From the NCBI RefSeq assembly GCF_000247695.1, contig NW_004624784.1, positions 15,604,969 to 15,668,968 on the forward strand: a DNA stretch of 64,000 nt, given 5' to 3'. Both the position numbers and the translations under genes were made by a program. The first letter of the stretch is position 1. The number at the start of each line of letters is the position of its first letter. Shown in pieces: positions 1-12,920 of this stretch. The DNA is from Heterocephalus glaber (Eukaryota > Chordata > Mammalia > Rodentia > Bathyergidae). The notes below the pieces were generated by a model that saw only the letters and a list, made by a program, of their open reading frames with translations, was not told the DNA's origin and made no database searches.

Positions 1-81
1 AATGTACATAGTGGAACAGTCTTTGCTTCATATAGAGGAACAGCTGGACTAAGGAGAGTAAGGGCCGTTTGCACCTATCTT

Positions 82-113
<32 letters not shown>
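82..113. repeat. (TTG)n microsatellite
   Basis: About ten TTG/GTT units form the reverse complement of the A-rich tail of the adjoining antisense B1. Confidence 0.9.
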
Positions 114-114
<1 letters not shown>

Positions 115-229
115 TGAGACAGGGTCTCACTGTGTAGACCAGGCTGGCCTTGAACTTACTATGTAGCCCAGGCTGGCCTCTATCATCCTGAGTGCTGGAA
201 TTACAGATGGGTGCCACCACACATGGCCT
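114..229 (-). mobile_element. B1 SINE, antisense
   Basis: The strand shown has TTTGAGACAGGGTCTCAC at the start and the complement of the B1 Pol III region near the end (GGAATTACAGATGGGTGCCA). The 7SL-type body is diverged. Confidence 0.85.
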
Positions 230-884
230 GCACTCATCTTTCAATTGATTTGTTGGCTAAGCATATTTTTACTAAAGTCTGTAGAAAAAGGCATCTGTCC
301 TTCCTTCCCAGCTGAGAAGAAATTTTCCTTCAACCTCAAGAACCTGAGATCAGCTCAGCTGGAAGTTAAAGGAAAGAGTCCTCATACTGCTATTCTTCTC
401 TAGAGAAAAATCAGAGTCCAGTGAGAAGTTGGGTTGCCCTTTCCTAGGGTGACTAGAGCCAAGTCTGTCCACATGGAGAAAGACCACACTTAGCACTGGC
501 ACTGGTCCTTTGTTAACTCATTACCCTGACCAAACCAGGGAACAGTGTTGGGAGTAAGAATGAGCCACACAGAACCCTAAAAAGTGAGCCAGGAAATGGG
601 GCGGGGGTCCCCTCTGATCCTGGGAGATTCAGGAGGTTAATGTGTTATGGATAATCTGAGCAAATTCTGGCCTCTTATTTGGGACTGTGAGAGCTATGCA
701 TAGAATAGGTTCAGGGAGAACAAATCTGAACATAGACTAGGACCATCAGAATCTGACTATCATCTAGGATATTGTCAATGGGCTATGTGATTTCAGACCA
801 GCCACTTTGCCCCCACAGGAGGCAGGAACAGATCCCTTTAAAGACTATGGATTTAGGATCAACTCAACCTGGGATAAAACGTCC

Positions 885-1030
885 AGCTGTGCTGCTTACT
901 GGCTACATGACCTGATCATTTATCCACGTCTCTTCTGTAAACAGAGAAAATTAATGTCCTTAGAGAACGTGTTGAGAGTTTCTTGACATGATGTCAAAAG
1001 CCCTTAGCCTGGTGCTTGGTGCTCGGCAGC
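885..1030 (+). mobile_element. MIR relic
   Basis: GCTGCTTACTGGCTACATGA, then CTGTAAACAGAGAAAATTAA. This is the MIR core of the tRNA-derived mammalian-wide SINE. Confidence 0.6.
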
Positions 1031-2194
1031 TGGGATCATCATTACCTTTGCAGCCAGCATTACAGAGTCCGACTGTAAGTGAAGAATGGGCACTGCTGCT
1101 GAGGGCTCTCAGGCTACAAGTGGCTGGGCTGCTCTTTTCCTGTCATTTGTTGCCAGTGCTTCAGCCCCAGAGGTTTTGCTCTGTTCATCAATCAGGGAAA
1201 TATTCTGCGTGGGTTCTCTTAAACTCCCAGAAGACAGTGATGTCTGCAACTTCTGTGCTGTCTGAAACTCTACCACCCCTCAATCTTTCCCCTCAATCCA
1301 ATCCCTGTAGCATCCGTGCCTAGGTGATCCTCAAATTACAGCATGTATTTAAGAGCAAGAAAAAAGAAGTCCTGATTTACTTAACCAAACTTCCTGGAAA
1401 GTCATTCTGACTCATTTTATAAAAGAGGAAAGCTTATTATGAGTTACAATGTCTACCTACTTGTTTAATAGGTTCCTTTGAATTTCTAAAAGATGCCTCT
1501 GCCTTCCCAGCATGAATGAATTAATAGGTGGTTTGTCTCTGGGTTTTAAAGGCACTATTAAAAAGGTGACCTAGAAAGCCCCCGGGCCCTGTGAGCACCC
1601 TCAGCGTTTTGTGAAATCCCCAAGCAGCACTAAGGATGGGAGCCGGGAAAAAGAAGTGAAATTCCCATCCACACTGGCCAAGGAGAGCATTTTCAGACCT
1701 GAAAACAGACTTCCCGGGTGGGGAGACTTGGCAGGGCATGCAACCTTCTCTTTCCTCCTGCCTGGAAGACAACAAATTGCCTGAGACCTCAGAATGTCTT
1801 TGTAGGAGCAGTAGGGTCCAGACAAAGTTTTAGAACTTCTGTCTCCCACCCCTGCTCCCATACACAAAGGACTGAAGCCAAGTTCTATTTAGATTTCTGA
1901 ACTATCAGCTTTTGTGTCCTTCCTATTACATCTCTACCTGTTACTACCTTTTCTTCACTGTTAAGGTTGGCAGTATGTTTCTGTTCTCAGTTAGTGGTTG
2001 ATGAGAATACAGCCTTATGATGTTCACGAACTGCCAGGCTGTAACTGACGGTACCCATCAGCCAACCCTATGACATTGACCATGCCACTGACATCATAAG
2101 CTTAAACAGGAGAGAGGGCAAGGTGGAGGGCTCAGGAGGAAGGCAGAGAGGTCCAGGAACTTTTACAGTGCCTCCTCCACAGACCCACCTCATG

Positions 2195-2365
2195 TGGGCA
2201 GCTTTATGTACACCATCACATTGAATTCTGACAATAAACCTATGAGATAGAAACATCATTATCCCATTTCTCTTCAGGAGGAAATTGTGAGATGGGGAAA
2301 CTGATTTGATCACAGGATCATACAGCTCACTACCAGGAATCAAACTCAGGCCTGTGTGACTCCAT
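2195..2365 (-). mobile_element. MIR relic, antisense
   Basis: ATTATCCCATTTCTCTTCAG, GATGGGGAAACTGA and CACAGGATCATACAGCTCAC. Confidence 0.75.
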
Positions 2366-2864
2366 CAGGTTCTTATCATGGCTGGGCCATGAACTCCCTG
2401 CATATAATTTGGCAAGTGTTTCCCCAGATGGACCTTTATTTTCTTCCCTACAAAGGAAGCATTTGGACTACATATTCTCTAAGGGCTGAATTGTAAAAGC
2501 TATGTGCATAGTCCTGCTTTTCAGAACTCTTTCCCATCTCTTTGTACACCTCACATTTGCATATGGGTTTCCCAGCGCTGAACAGTTTCCCTGGGCTGTT
2601 TCCCTCACCCCCTCCCCATTCCCTTCTTTTCAGCTTCTTAATCACTCTCCCCTCTGAAGTCTCCAGTGGTCTTGCTCTGAGTGGGTTCTGATCCTCTACT
2701 TGGCCCAGCTGGCAGACCCCTAACTACCATCTACGGTGCACCACTTCAGCTCAGACCCTGGGTTCAGAAAGGTAGGGAAAAGTCCCTGTCCTCAAAGAGC
2801 TTTACTTCAAGTGCAGAAATATGTGGTCATGTGGATAACCGACAACTGTATCTATAATGGTTTC

Positions 2865-3030
2865 TTAAACACGTCATGCATTTGTCCTTTACAAGAACTC
2901 TACAAGAGCCAGTGTTATTATCCCACTTTGCAGATGAAGAAATTGAGGCTTGGGTGGGAGAGATTACTAGCTGCTTTTCCCAAGATCACCTGTCTAGCAC
3001 ATGACATACTGGAGCCTGGATCTTTCTAGT
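2865..3030 (-). mobile_element. MIR relic, antisense
   Basis: TATTATCCCACTTTGCAGAT and GAAATTGAGGCTTGGG are the MIR antisense core. Confidence 0.75.
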
Positions 3031-3702
3031 ACTTTCTACTTAAAGATGGTGGTGGGAAGACTGGGGACCAACACAGAGAAACAGGGACAGAGGACACAAG
3101 AGACTGGCGCATCAGGACAAATGCCAACATTAGGGAGGATGGCACAGCAGGGCTGGAGGGAGCCACATCCCCTGTAGGTGGACTGATCTAGTCCAAGGAA
3201 AAAAGCCCTGTCGGAGCCAAAGCGCACTTGCTGGGGAGGAGAGGAGAAGGGCTGGGGTCAACTCCCTCCCTCTGCTGAACTGTGAAGGTTGACAATCAGC
3301 CTGCAGAGAACTTTCCCCACTGCCTCCTGAGCCAGTCTCCACCAAAGTCCTAGCCTCCATCCCTCTGCAGCCTCCCTTGTCATTTAACAGAGGGGGTAGG
3401 ACAGGGTTCCAAACTCAGATGACCAGGGAGCAAGTACCTTGGCACCTTTGTCCTGCTCAAAGGTCTAAGAAGGAAGGACTCCAGGAGGGGAACTCAGGGG
3501 AAGAAAGGAGACCCCAGAAGTGAGGGAGGGGCTTGACATTGCTACTCATCTCTCTTATTTATCCTTTCTTCCTGGCCTCAATTGTCCTGTCTGTGAGATA
3601 GAATGTCTAACGTCAGGGAATCAGTTATTTGTGGACCTTTCACAGAAAGTCTCACCACTTAACCTTAGGAACTTCCAGCATAGCTGTGTTGGTGTTTGCT
3701 TG

Positions 3703-3895
3703 TTTTTGTTATTGTTGTTGTTTTGCAGTATAGAGGATTGAACTAAGGACCTTCACACTGAGATATATCATCAACTTTCTTTTCCTTTTGAGCCAGAGTC
3801 TCCCTAAATTGCCCAACCTGGGCTTGAACTTGTGATGCTTCTGTGTCAGCCTCCAACAGCGCTGGGATTACAGGAGTGGACCACCACAGCCGGCT
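3703..3895 (-). mobile_element. B1/ID dimeric SINE, antisense
   Basis: A diverged ID arm (GAGGATTGAACTAAGGACCT, 3732-3751) is followed by a B1 arm (GCTGGGATTACAGGAGTGGA near 3861). In sense orientation this is B1 then ID. Confidence 0.8.
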
Positions 3896-4165
3896 CTAGC
3901 ATGGCCTTAAGCAAGTTGAATGGGACTTTACAGAGAGCTCCAGGGAGGCATGGAGGAATTAGTGCGTCGCCTATGATCCCAGAGAAATAGTGGGCAGCTG
4001 ACCCAAGACTGAACTCACTCTCATGGCCAAAGATCAGTTCATTTGTGGTTCCCACTATCTATACCCTCTTGAGTTCCCAAGAAACTAAGCAGAGGATCGC
4101 CACCAAGATGTGAGGTTTAAGGTTGGTAGTTTAACTTTCAGTCCAAATATTGATAAAGTGAATCT

Positions 4166-4249
4166 TTTTTTTTTTGGTACTGGGGATTGAACTCAGGACC
4201 TTGTGCTTGCAAGGCAGGCGCAGTGCCACTGAGCTAAATCCCCAGCCCC
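4166..4249 (-). mobile_element. ID SINE, antisense, with target duplication
   Basis: T-tract, then GGTACTGGGGATTGAACTC and finally GAGCTAAATCCCCAGCCCC. It is flanked by ATAAAGTGAATCT and ATAAAGTGAGTCT, a 13-bp duplication with one mismatch. Confidence 0.95.
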
Positions 4250-7200
4250 AATAAAGTGAGTCTTGAGGTGGTAGAGAGGACAGGAGAAATCTAGGAAGTA
4301 TCTGAGAGCCAGTGAGACCTAGGGGAAAGTGTAATAGACAGTCTTATATTGACAGCCATCTCTAACCAAGGCACATGTGTGAGCATGCAGACACACACCC
4401 TCCCTGTTTACAATTAAGTGACAGAGTGGGTGTAAAAGCACTTCAAAAAGAAGTGAAGACACATGAAGACACCATTATCACTAGGTTGATGATTACTGAA
4501 AACATCCAGGGGACATCTCTCATTGAAAGATGTGAGACAAGTGTCCAGGGCATGCGTTTCCTCACAGTAATAGAGGGTGGAGGGCACCGCAGGAATAAAA
4601 CTAGGAAATGGACTATGTGCTCTCTAGGGTCTGAGTCTCATCTCACCTCTCTAGAAGAGCAGAATGAAGCCATGGTTCTCCAGACATTAAGAAGGAACTG
4701 ATCTGAATTCCTGAGGTGTGAGGATTCTGAGAGGACATCTTGTCCATGGCATATCTCCCTTTGGAGATATTTCAAAACCATCCCTGGAAAATGAGAGAAT
4801 TTCCTCATCTTAGAGATTTCTTTTGCCTCACCTATCTTCTATCTCTAAGAAAAACCAACACAATATCTCTTGGCTACCTATTCTTACAAGATAACAGTCC
4901 CCTCAAGTACCTGTCAGTCCTTTCATATTGCTCCCCCACAATCCTCATGCTGCAACATAAGCCTCTTGTTCTGGCCTTCTATAATCAGCATGTCTTCCAT
5001 CCTGCCTTATCTCCTGCTTCTGTAACAGGGAAATTAGAAGGCAGTGATTCACTACCAAGCTTCAGACTGTGGCTGTGTGTGCTGGAGGTCTCGAGAGAGG
5101 GGCCTGTGGTATAGGACTTGCCTGCCTGCCTCCAGCACTGAGAGAACCCTGGCAAGCGAGACAGCCACAGTGGCAACTCATACCTGTGCCACGACTTCCA
5201 GTCACAGACCCTTGCTCATCCATGGAGTCCCAGCCCAACCCACAGGGCAGGACCATGCTGCTCAGATGAGCCATGAGCAGTGGGCAGCCCTGCCCAAGGC
5301 CTTTCCCTCTTCTTTTCCAAAGTGTCTTTAAGGAGATAGGCCCCTCAAAATCTTGGGTGCCATCTCTGCACTTTCTCTCAAACCTAAGAGGGGACAAAAT
5401 AGAAGGAGCCAGATGGGGATCGTCCATGAGCCATCTTTTACCATGGGAGTTCCCATTCGTTCCTCAGTGATTATTCCCACTTCTCAAACAATCTTAGGGT
5501 TTCCAGCCTGCCACAGATCACTTAGGTCCCAGTTCTGTTGTGCACTGTACTACAAAGCTCTTGCTCACTGCATACTTTGGGCAGCTCCCAAACTGCTCTG
5601 CACCAGTTCAGCAGGGAAATGCCACTGATTGGGCTTGGATGTTATTCGTGTTTCTCAATCCTTACTGTTTGTATGTGTCTGGTCTTGGACCCTAAAAACA
5701 GCACACAAGCCAGCCTCGCTTGCTGGCATCACTTTGAGATACACTGCCTTAGGGGAGTTTGCATTGTATATAAGAATGTCCCTTTCCTTTGGCATCCTGT
5801 GAGCGATGGATACAGCTAACCCTGGTGAAATCTATGACCTCCTTGGAATATCTTCTCTGGAGATGGGGGCGGTGGGGGGGGGCAGCATGTCCTTTGCTGG
5901 CAGGGTGGAGTGGCAATGGCACTGCCACATGGAGCATGCTGGGAGACTGGCCACAAAGCAGTGTCCAGAGACTCAGGCCACTGCAGCCTCCCCAGCCTTA
6001 AGCCTTCACTAAGGCTCCCCAGATCATAGTCCCGCAGCCCCCAAGCTGTGCCTAAATGCTTTTGGTTTCTTGGTCCCACCCCCCTCCTCAAGAAACAATT
6101 AGGACAATGAACACCTGGTATGGAAAAGTGCTGAGCAAGTGGAAAAAGAATTTACAGAGCCATGAGCGACCAAATTAGGGTAAGTCCTAGGGGCTTGAGG
6201 AGCAGTCCCAACCCAGACAACTGAAAAGCAGGAAGTCTGTCGCACCCCACCCCCACACCCCACCTCAAACACTGGGGTTGGGCACACCTCCAGCTGGTCT
6301 TCTCTGGTGGTTGTGTTTCTTTTGGAGGTAGGAGGGGTGAAAGGGGTGGAAATACTGGAGGGCCAGGGGAGATGGCAAGTGGAGTCTCAGGCCGGCATTT
6401 TCTGGAGGGTCTCTGTGTCTAAACCTTCCCCATGGAAGGGCTTGTCTGTTAGCCCACTTCCAGGCAGTGCCATGGATAACAAGCAAAAAGCACAAGAGAG
6501 TCCAGCTTTCTGCTCATCCCCATTCCCATGATTTTTGCTTTGCCAGGACAGGGGCAGATTCAGAGCTGAGCTTGCTTAAAGGAAACCTGCATGAGATCAT
6601 CCAAGTTGTGACTGTGTTCCCTCTCATTTGAGCCTACAGCCTATGTATCTGGCAGGGCCCAGTGGGAGCATAATCAGAGTCCTCCAAGGGGGCTGAACTT
6701 TATGTCTAGGGGCCAGCAGTTGAAAGTACCCTCCTGGGACTGGTGAGCCCACTGGTGGGAGCTCCTGGGATAACAGCAGGGCCCCGGAGACCCAGGAAAG
6801 GCTCACTTTCCTGCCAAGCCAGGAGCATAGGAAAGGGAGCTGCAGACATCTCCCAAAAACCACTGGCGCTGTTGACTCAAACAATATATAATAGGTGTGC
6901 ATTTACATGGTGTTTTACATATGGCGCCTTTTATCTCCTGCCACTGGCACCACTGAAGCCCCCCACGTCCTCACTCTTCTGCCACCACCCTGGAGGCCTT
7001 GTTGTGTCCACCAGTTTCCAGAATGTCCCCATCGCTGCCTAGCCCATTCTTGGGTTAGCCCAGCCTGAAAACACAAGCAGCTAACCTCGCCTGGGTGTGC
7101 CAGGTCTAGGTTTGCTCTGGTGGTGGCACAGGCAGGAGGCCTGGTAGATCTGGCTTCCAAGATGACCTCAGTTAGGAACAACCCACCTGTCTTCTGTCAG

Positions 7201-7345
7201 TTCCAACAAGGGACCCAATAGGGGGCTTGTCTACCCTCTACCCTTGATCAAGCTGGGAAGAGGAATGAGAAATCTAAGCCAGGGAGTCCAGAGAGGTGCA
7301 GAAAGGAGGAGAAACCAGGTAGTTGCTATGACGACGGGGTCTCAG

Positions 7346-7365
7346 CACCCTATTTGCATAGGGTG
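7346..7365. promoter_or_regulatory. Octamer inside a perfect palindrome
   Basis: CACCCTATTTGCATAGGGTG has 8-bp perfect inverted arms around TTGC and contains the octamer ATTTGCAT (7352-7359), the consensus target of POU2F factors. Binding is inferred from the motif alone. Confidence 0.5.
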
Positions 7366-7443
7366 ATGATTTCCATACTGCAGGGTTAATTTCCATATCC
7401 CTGCCTCAAAGCCTGTTGGGGTGGGGAGGGGAGAGGGAAAAGG

Positions 7444-7462
7444 TCATTTGAAATTCAAATGA
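7444..7462. promoter_or_regulatory. TCATTTGAA palindrome
   Basis: TCATTTGAA-A-TTCAAATGA is a perfect inverted repeat with 9-bp arms and one central base, 80 bp after the octamer palindrome. The interval between them has two copies of ATTTCCATA-like sequence and a TTAATTT homeobox-like core. It may be part of an enhancer. Confidence 0.4.
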
Positions 7463-8059
7463 GGATGATTAAGGTTTTCTTGAGGAGGGAAGAAGCATGG
7501 ATGAAAGAGGTTAAGCTGGCTGGCAAATGTCGGCTCTGGGTCTCAAAGTTATCCAAGGGAGAGTACACATAGCTGGATTCCCTGCCAGCTCTCGCAGGCT
7601 CTGGAGATCTGCTGGTGGTTGGACAAATCTCTACAAGATGGCTGTAGTGACTTCCACCTGGCAGGAGAACCAGCTAGGTCTTTATCCACCCCCCACCCCA
7701 CCCCCATCTCCTGCACCTGGGCTGAGTTTACCCCTCTCGGTGTCCTAAAGATATCTGGGCTCAAGGATAAAGGACCACTGAGTGAGTTGTAGCTCTGGGC
7801 TCAGACTGACTTTCCCCTGGTGATCACAGACTAATTATCTCAATTTTGTTTTGTTTTTCTTGTTTCTTGAGGAGGTGTGAGACAAATGGATGCTGGACTA
7901 TCTGTATTATCAACCTGTGACCTTAGACAGGTCACCTCCCCTCTTGAAACCTGAAACTGAGGATCCCTAAGACCACTTCTAGCTCTAACAAGCAGGATCC
8001 TTTTCATGAACCAGTTTGTATTTGAGAGACACTTTGATATGAATTGCTGCATCCTTAAA

Positions 8060-8245
8060 CTTTTTTGATATGTTAGAAAAGGCTCCCCTAACCTTCCTGA
8101 CCTTGAGTTTGTTATTATGGAAAGCTCACTCAGTTTTCTCATCTATAATGTGGGGGTAATAATAGTACCTGCATCATAGAGCTACTGAGGATCAAAGTAG
8201 ACAATATTTGTAAAGCATTTAGGACAGTGCCTGCCAATGCTGTTT
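8060..8245 (+). mobile_element. MIR relic
   Basis: CAGTTTTCTCATCTATAATG, GGTAATAATAGTACCTGCAT and TAAAGCATTTAGGACAGTGC. Confidence 0.8.
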
Positions 8246-8699
8246 GCTATCATTTGCCCCAGGTGGACAAAGTGTCCACATAGTGGGTGAGGTGACCCAA
8301 CTGCCAATCTAGAGTTCCTCACTTGGGCGTATGGACAGTTTTCTGCAAGGCTTCCCTGTGAGTTCACTTGCGTCCAGCACATGTTGTGTCCACACATGTC
8401 CAAGACTCCAGTGTTGGACACATACTCTGTGACAAGCCCCACAGGGAGCCCTCCCAAGGAGATGCATCTGTCATATCTCTAGCTCCAGCTTATCTTTACT
8501 TCTCAGGAAGTAGAGGGTGGGCAGGAAAAAGGGAGAAGCTGGTGGAAAGAGCACCTCCTCCAAGGACCCAGTGCTAAGTGATGGGATGGATTCAACAAGA
8601 CTACATGATAATTACAGTTCTGGAAAATCTAAAGGTCTCATTTTACCCACCTTGAGTTTCTGTAGCAACTCCATATGAGGTTTCATTTGGAGATAACAC

Positions 8700-8800
8700 G
8701 ATAAAGTGTAGAGATCTGGTCACTTGCTTCTCTGGGACTCAGTTTCCTCACCTATAAATAGCAGGTTCAGGACTAGGAGTCTCTGTGGTACCTCTAGCAT
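8700..8800 (+). mobile_element. MIR relic, partial
   Basis: GGGACTCAGTTTCCTCACCT. Confidence 0.6.
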
Positions 8801-10490
8801 GAAAAAGCTCTGATGGAAAAATAGCATGTGGGGTGCTCCTCTGAGATATGCTTACTGTGTGCAACCAAAACAGAGCTCTTATTTAACAGAAATTCTTTAG
8901 CATTCTTTGAAGTTGAGTTTTATTATTTTTCCATGGCCAGGGGACTATGAGTGGAGATTTTGATGGAGAACTTAGATCTTCAGGTTCTGCTCGCTCCTCT
9001 GGCAGTGTCCTTATTCACTGGACTTTTTCTGAGAATTGGTGCCATCTTCCCAGGATGCCCTCTTATCCCCTGACTATGCTACACAATTGGGGTCCCTGTG
9101 GTGATGTGTAGCATCAGTGTATGGGCAACAGGAGATTCAGGAGCAATGAATGGGAGCCTGCCCCATCTATAGCACATATGGAGAAAAAAAAAACTCTATT
9201 TCCTAACAAATTGGAAGACCATGGTGAAAAGCCTCTCCATTAACAAAGAGTGCCATGAGAAATTGCCATGGGAAGCTGGGAGGATGCTAGGCTTCTCTTC
9301 GGCAAAGGGGCCAGCAGAGCTCCTCTGTTGCACATGACGTGGCCCAGGTCTTGATACCTATGAGAAGGGACTGGAGAGCAGGCTCTGGGTCCAATCTCAT
9401 GAGCATGCATACGGAGGACAGTCATGAGAATGCTCAGTAGTCTGTGTCACAAGGAAGCTCTCTAGATAGTCATGTGGATTCTGCTCTTCTCTCCCTTGGA
9501 CCAGAGAAATAGAACACTTGAATCATGAAAACCTTCAAATCCATAGGTAGTCAGAGTCTGGAGGGAACCAAAGAGATCATCCATTCCTAGTGTAGTAAGT
9601 GGGTGTCTTCAGGAGAGCTGGTTTTGGTCACCAGTGGTGGTCACATAACACTGAGTTTAGGGAAAGGAAAAGGGTCCTGTTATCTGTTAGTGATGTCGGC
9701 CCTGGGCACAGCTTGCACACACACAGGCATGCATGGGACTTTGCATCTGCTGTCCATGTTTTGACTTAACATAGACCCCCCCACCCCACCCCAGCTCCTA
9801 AACCAGTGCTTTCCCCACACACAGCTAGCTTGGGTCCTGTGTTCTGCTTTTCCGGTGCCTTCAAGGTTTATTCTCACGTTCCTCCTAGGCATTTCCTCAC
9901 TACTAAGGTGGCAGGAATGGGGACAGAAACTTTTGAACATTTAAGGGAAGTTGAAGGCTATGGCAGTTAAGCCACTTGCTCTAAGTATAGCATAAAATAG
10001 CTTTGGAAATGACCCTAGAGATCAGTTTACTATGTGTTCTCTGAACAGAACTCTGATCAATAGGCCACACTGCTCAATTCCTTTGAGGAATCTTAAGTAC
10101 CTAAAGAGCTAGGCATAGTATTTGGGAAAAAAATGCTTTAACCAGATTAAATGACCATGCTGGTAGTCTCTGGGTTTGCTTCGTGGCTGGCTGCTCAGAA
10201 GTGTTTCCAAGGTCCTGGCACTCTTCATAACTGCCATTCTAATAAGTGCCAGCAAGTGGCCAAGTGGTCATCAGTATCACTGGCAGTCCTATTGGGTTAT
10301 ACTAAGGAACAGAGCTGCTGAAAACAGTCCAGAAATGGGAGAGGCTAAGCCTCATTGCTGAACGCTCTCTGCATTGTTTACCAGGCAGAAGTGAAAAATC
10401 CTGCTTGAACAGTTCTTGGTTCTTGCTTCCACCTCCCTCACCCAGTGAATTGCTCCTCAGGCAAACTCATATCCCAGTGCTGCCAAAGCT

Positions 10491-10498
10491 ATGCAAAT
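10491..10498 (+). promoter_or_regulatory. Octamer motif ATGCAAAT
   Basis: A canonical octamer in a SINE-free, single-copy-looking stretch (10440-10570), followed at 10517-10538 by an imperfect GAGCTG/CAGCTC inverted repeat. Other exact octamers occur at 2555, 30787, 32197 and 37174, so one match alone means little. Confidence 0.35.
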
Positions 10499-12203
10499 GA
10501 GCCAGGCCTGCAAGGCTGAGCTGTTGGCTCAGCTCAGAGGTGGGAAAGCAGGTGGCCTTTCTAAGGGCCCACACCCAGCTCCCTGTGTTGGGGGGTCTGG
10601 TCAAGGAGAATAGGTGACTGCTGATCCAGTATCTACTAGGTGCCAAGGGGAGGAGAGGTAAAAGTGGAATCTGGTCTTGACCATGAGCACCTCCAGCAGA
10701 CTAATCCTTGGATATCTCCTCATTCCATTGGGTATTATGACTATCTTGGCCAAAGGGGATTCCACACAGAATCTTGGGGATCCTCTTTTGATCATCTATT
10801 CTAAAATTCTGTATACTGGGATGTTGTATTCATATTTAACACAAATCCCTCTGACTGTAGCCTTGGCCTCTTACATTGTTGAGAGCTCACTGGTGAAGAA
10901 CAGTGCTGGGTACAGGCCTAGGGATGGGTGTGGGACTAGGGGATACTTGAACTGGAGGAGCTAGTTTGAGCTTTGGATGAGTCCTCAGAAATTCTCCAAG
11001 TTTGAGAGCCGCTAACAATGGAGTCATGCCAGAATGAGAAGTCATACTACACTGGAGCTAAAAACATGGACTTTTTGTCTTCTCCTAAGGATTGTTCCCA
11101 ACACACAATACTTCAGAAGTTCTGTTAGTTTGTACAATCACATGAGCTTGTTGAGACTCAGTTTCTCCATTGTAAAATGGGGTAAATAATAATACCTTAT
11201 CTTCCCAAAGGCTAGGAACCTGCCTGGATGATCCTCCCAGGTTCTTCCTAATCTATAACCCAGAGTTCCAAGGTATTTGTCTTCTGCTTGCATTCTTTCT
11301 ATGATGGCCTTGTAGCCCAGAGATTCCCAGGGGTTCATAAAAGCCAAAAGAGGCCTGGAGCGATTCCAGTTGGTAGCACCTCCTACATGAAGAGGATCTC
11401 ACCCATTTGCCCCACAACCTCCAAATAGGGGATTCTGAAGCTTCCTCTGTGAGCCCTATGGGACCCACCCCTCCTCTCTGAGCACTTAATCTTTCATTTG
11501 TGTGCAGATCAAACAGGAGGGTGGGAGGGAAGGTGGGAAAGGGAGGGAGGGAGATGGTGAAGAGAGTTCTTTGGTCCTCCCTGTGCCTCTCTGCAGATGC
11601 TGCAACAGTGATCAGCTCTGGGGAGGAGAAAAACAAGCCCTGGTTCATATCAGTCAACTGCACTGCATCCTAATAGTTTAGAGATGGAGAGAATTTTAGT
11701 GGTCACTTGAGATTTCCCCTTTGATGATATTAAGTTGTCCCATTAATTAAAAAACCACTTCTGTGACAACTCTGGAAATTGGCAACCTCTGTTTGAATAT
11801 TCTCAGGGATGGGGAGCTCTGTGTATGTAAAAATGTAGGTTTTACAATGGGGCAATTCCACTTAACCATAAAATTCTCTTTTACACTGAGGTGGAACCTA
11901 CTTCCCCACAGCTTCCATGATTGGCCCTTGTTCCTGCTCTTTGGATCCGCAGTCTAAGCCTGCTTCTCTGCCAGGCCAATGTTTGTTTGAGGAGGAAGGA
12001 AAACTTCACCAACATTTATTTCAGCACTTACTATGTACCAGGCACAGTGCCAGGTGCTTTCATATGTTTCCTCATTGAGTTTTTTAAAAACTTTTTAAAA
12101 AATTTTAATTATATGGAAAAGAGAGACCACAGATTAATGAACTGCTATTGACTATCATCTGGATTTAATGACACACATTTTTCCATATTTGCTTCATGCA
12201 TTA

Positions 12204-12382
12204 TTTTCTGCAGCATTGGGGATTAAACCTGGGGCCTTTTCACTGGCTACATCCATAGGTCTTTCATTTTTTATCTTTTATTTTGAGACAGGGTCTCACT
12301 AAGTCACTAAGTTGCCCAGGCTGGGCTCGCACTTGTAATTCTCCTGGTTCAGCCTCCCAGAGTGCTAGATTACAGGTGTGCC
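12204..12382 (-). mobile_element. B1/ID dimeric SINE, antisense
   Basis: ID arm with GGGGATTAAACCTGGGGCCT, a T-rich linker, then the B1 arm from TTTGAGACAGGGTCTCACTA to TAGATTACAGGTGTGCC. Confidence 0.85.
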
Positions 12383-12837
12383 TTTATTTTTTTTTATAGC
12401 TTCTTATTGTGGACATTTTCAAGTACACATAAAAGTAGAGATTAATAGGATGACCCCCCGTACCCCCACATATCCACTGCTCACTCCTAACCATCAAATT
12501 TCTACCATTCTCATTGTTGGAATTTTTTTGTAAATTATAGCCTGTAACATTTAGTGCTAAATGTGGAAGTGTGCACCTTTAAGATGCACAGATATGTTCC
12601 TTCTTAAGTGCAATGTTATTATCACACTTAACAAAACTGATCCCTCATTTAATTCACACAGCAATTTTGACGGTCAAGTATCTGAAAATATGCCCGATTG
12701 AATTTTTGATTACCATATGTATCAGCTGTGATTACCTCTATTTTGAGTTCCAGTTTGAGGTTTCTTATCGGTATTGCTAAAGTAAGTCTTTATCAGGCTT
12801 CACTTTATAGCAGATGGTCTTAAAAGTAGGACATATA

Positions 12838-12920
12838 GGGCAGGGGATTTAGCTCAGTGGTGCTGCCACCTGCCTCACAAGCACGAAGTCCTGAGTTTGA
12901 TTCCCAATCCAAAAAAAAAA
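12838..12920 (+). mobile_element. ID SINE with 16-bp target duplication
   Basis: GGGCAGGGGATTTAGCTCAG through an A-tail, flanked by exact copies of AAAAGTAGGACATATA (12822-12837 and 12921-12936). The perfect duplication indicates a fairly recent insertion. Confidence 0.96.

Noticed and set aside
583..600. GTGAGCCAGGAAATGGGG resembling the expected Glu-Pro-Gly-Asn junction before exon 3
   Set aside because: A short chance match. It has no upstream reading frame or acceptor and would span the exon 2/3 boundary as contiguous DNA.
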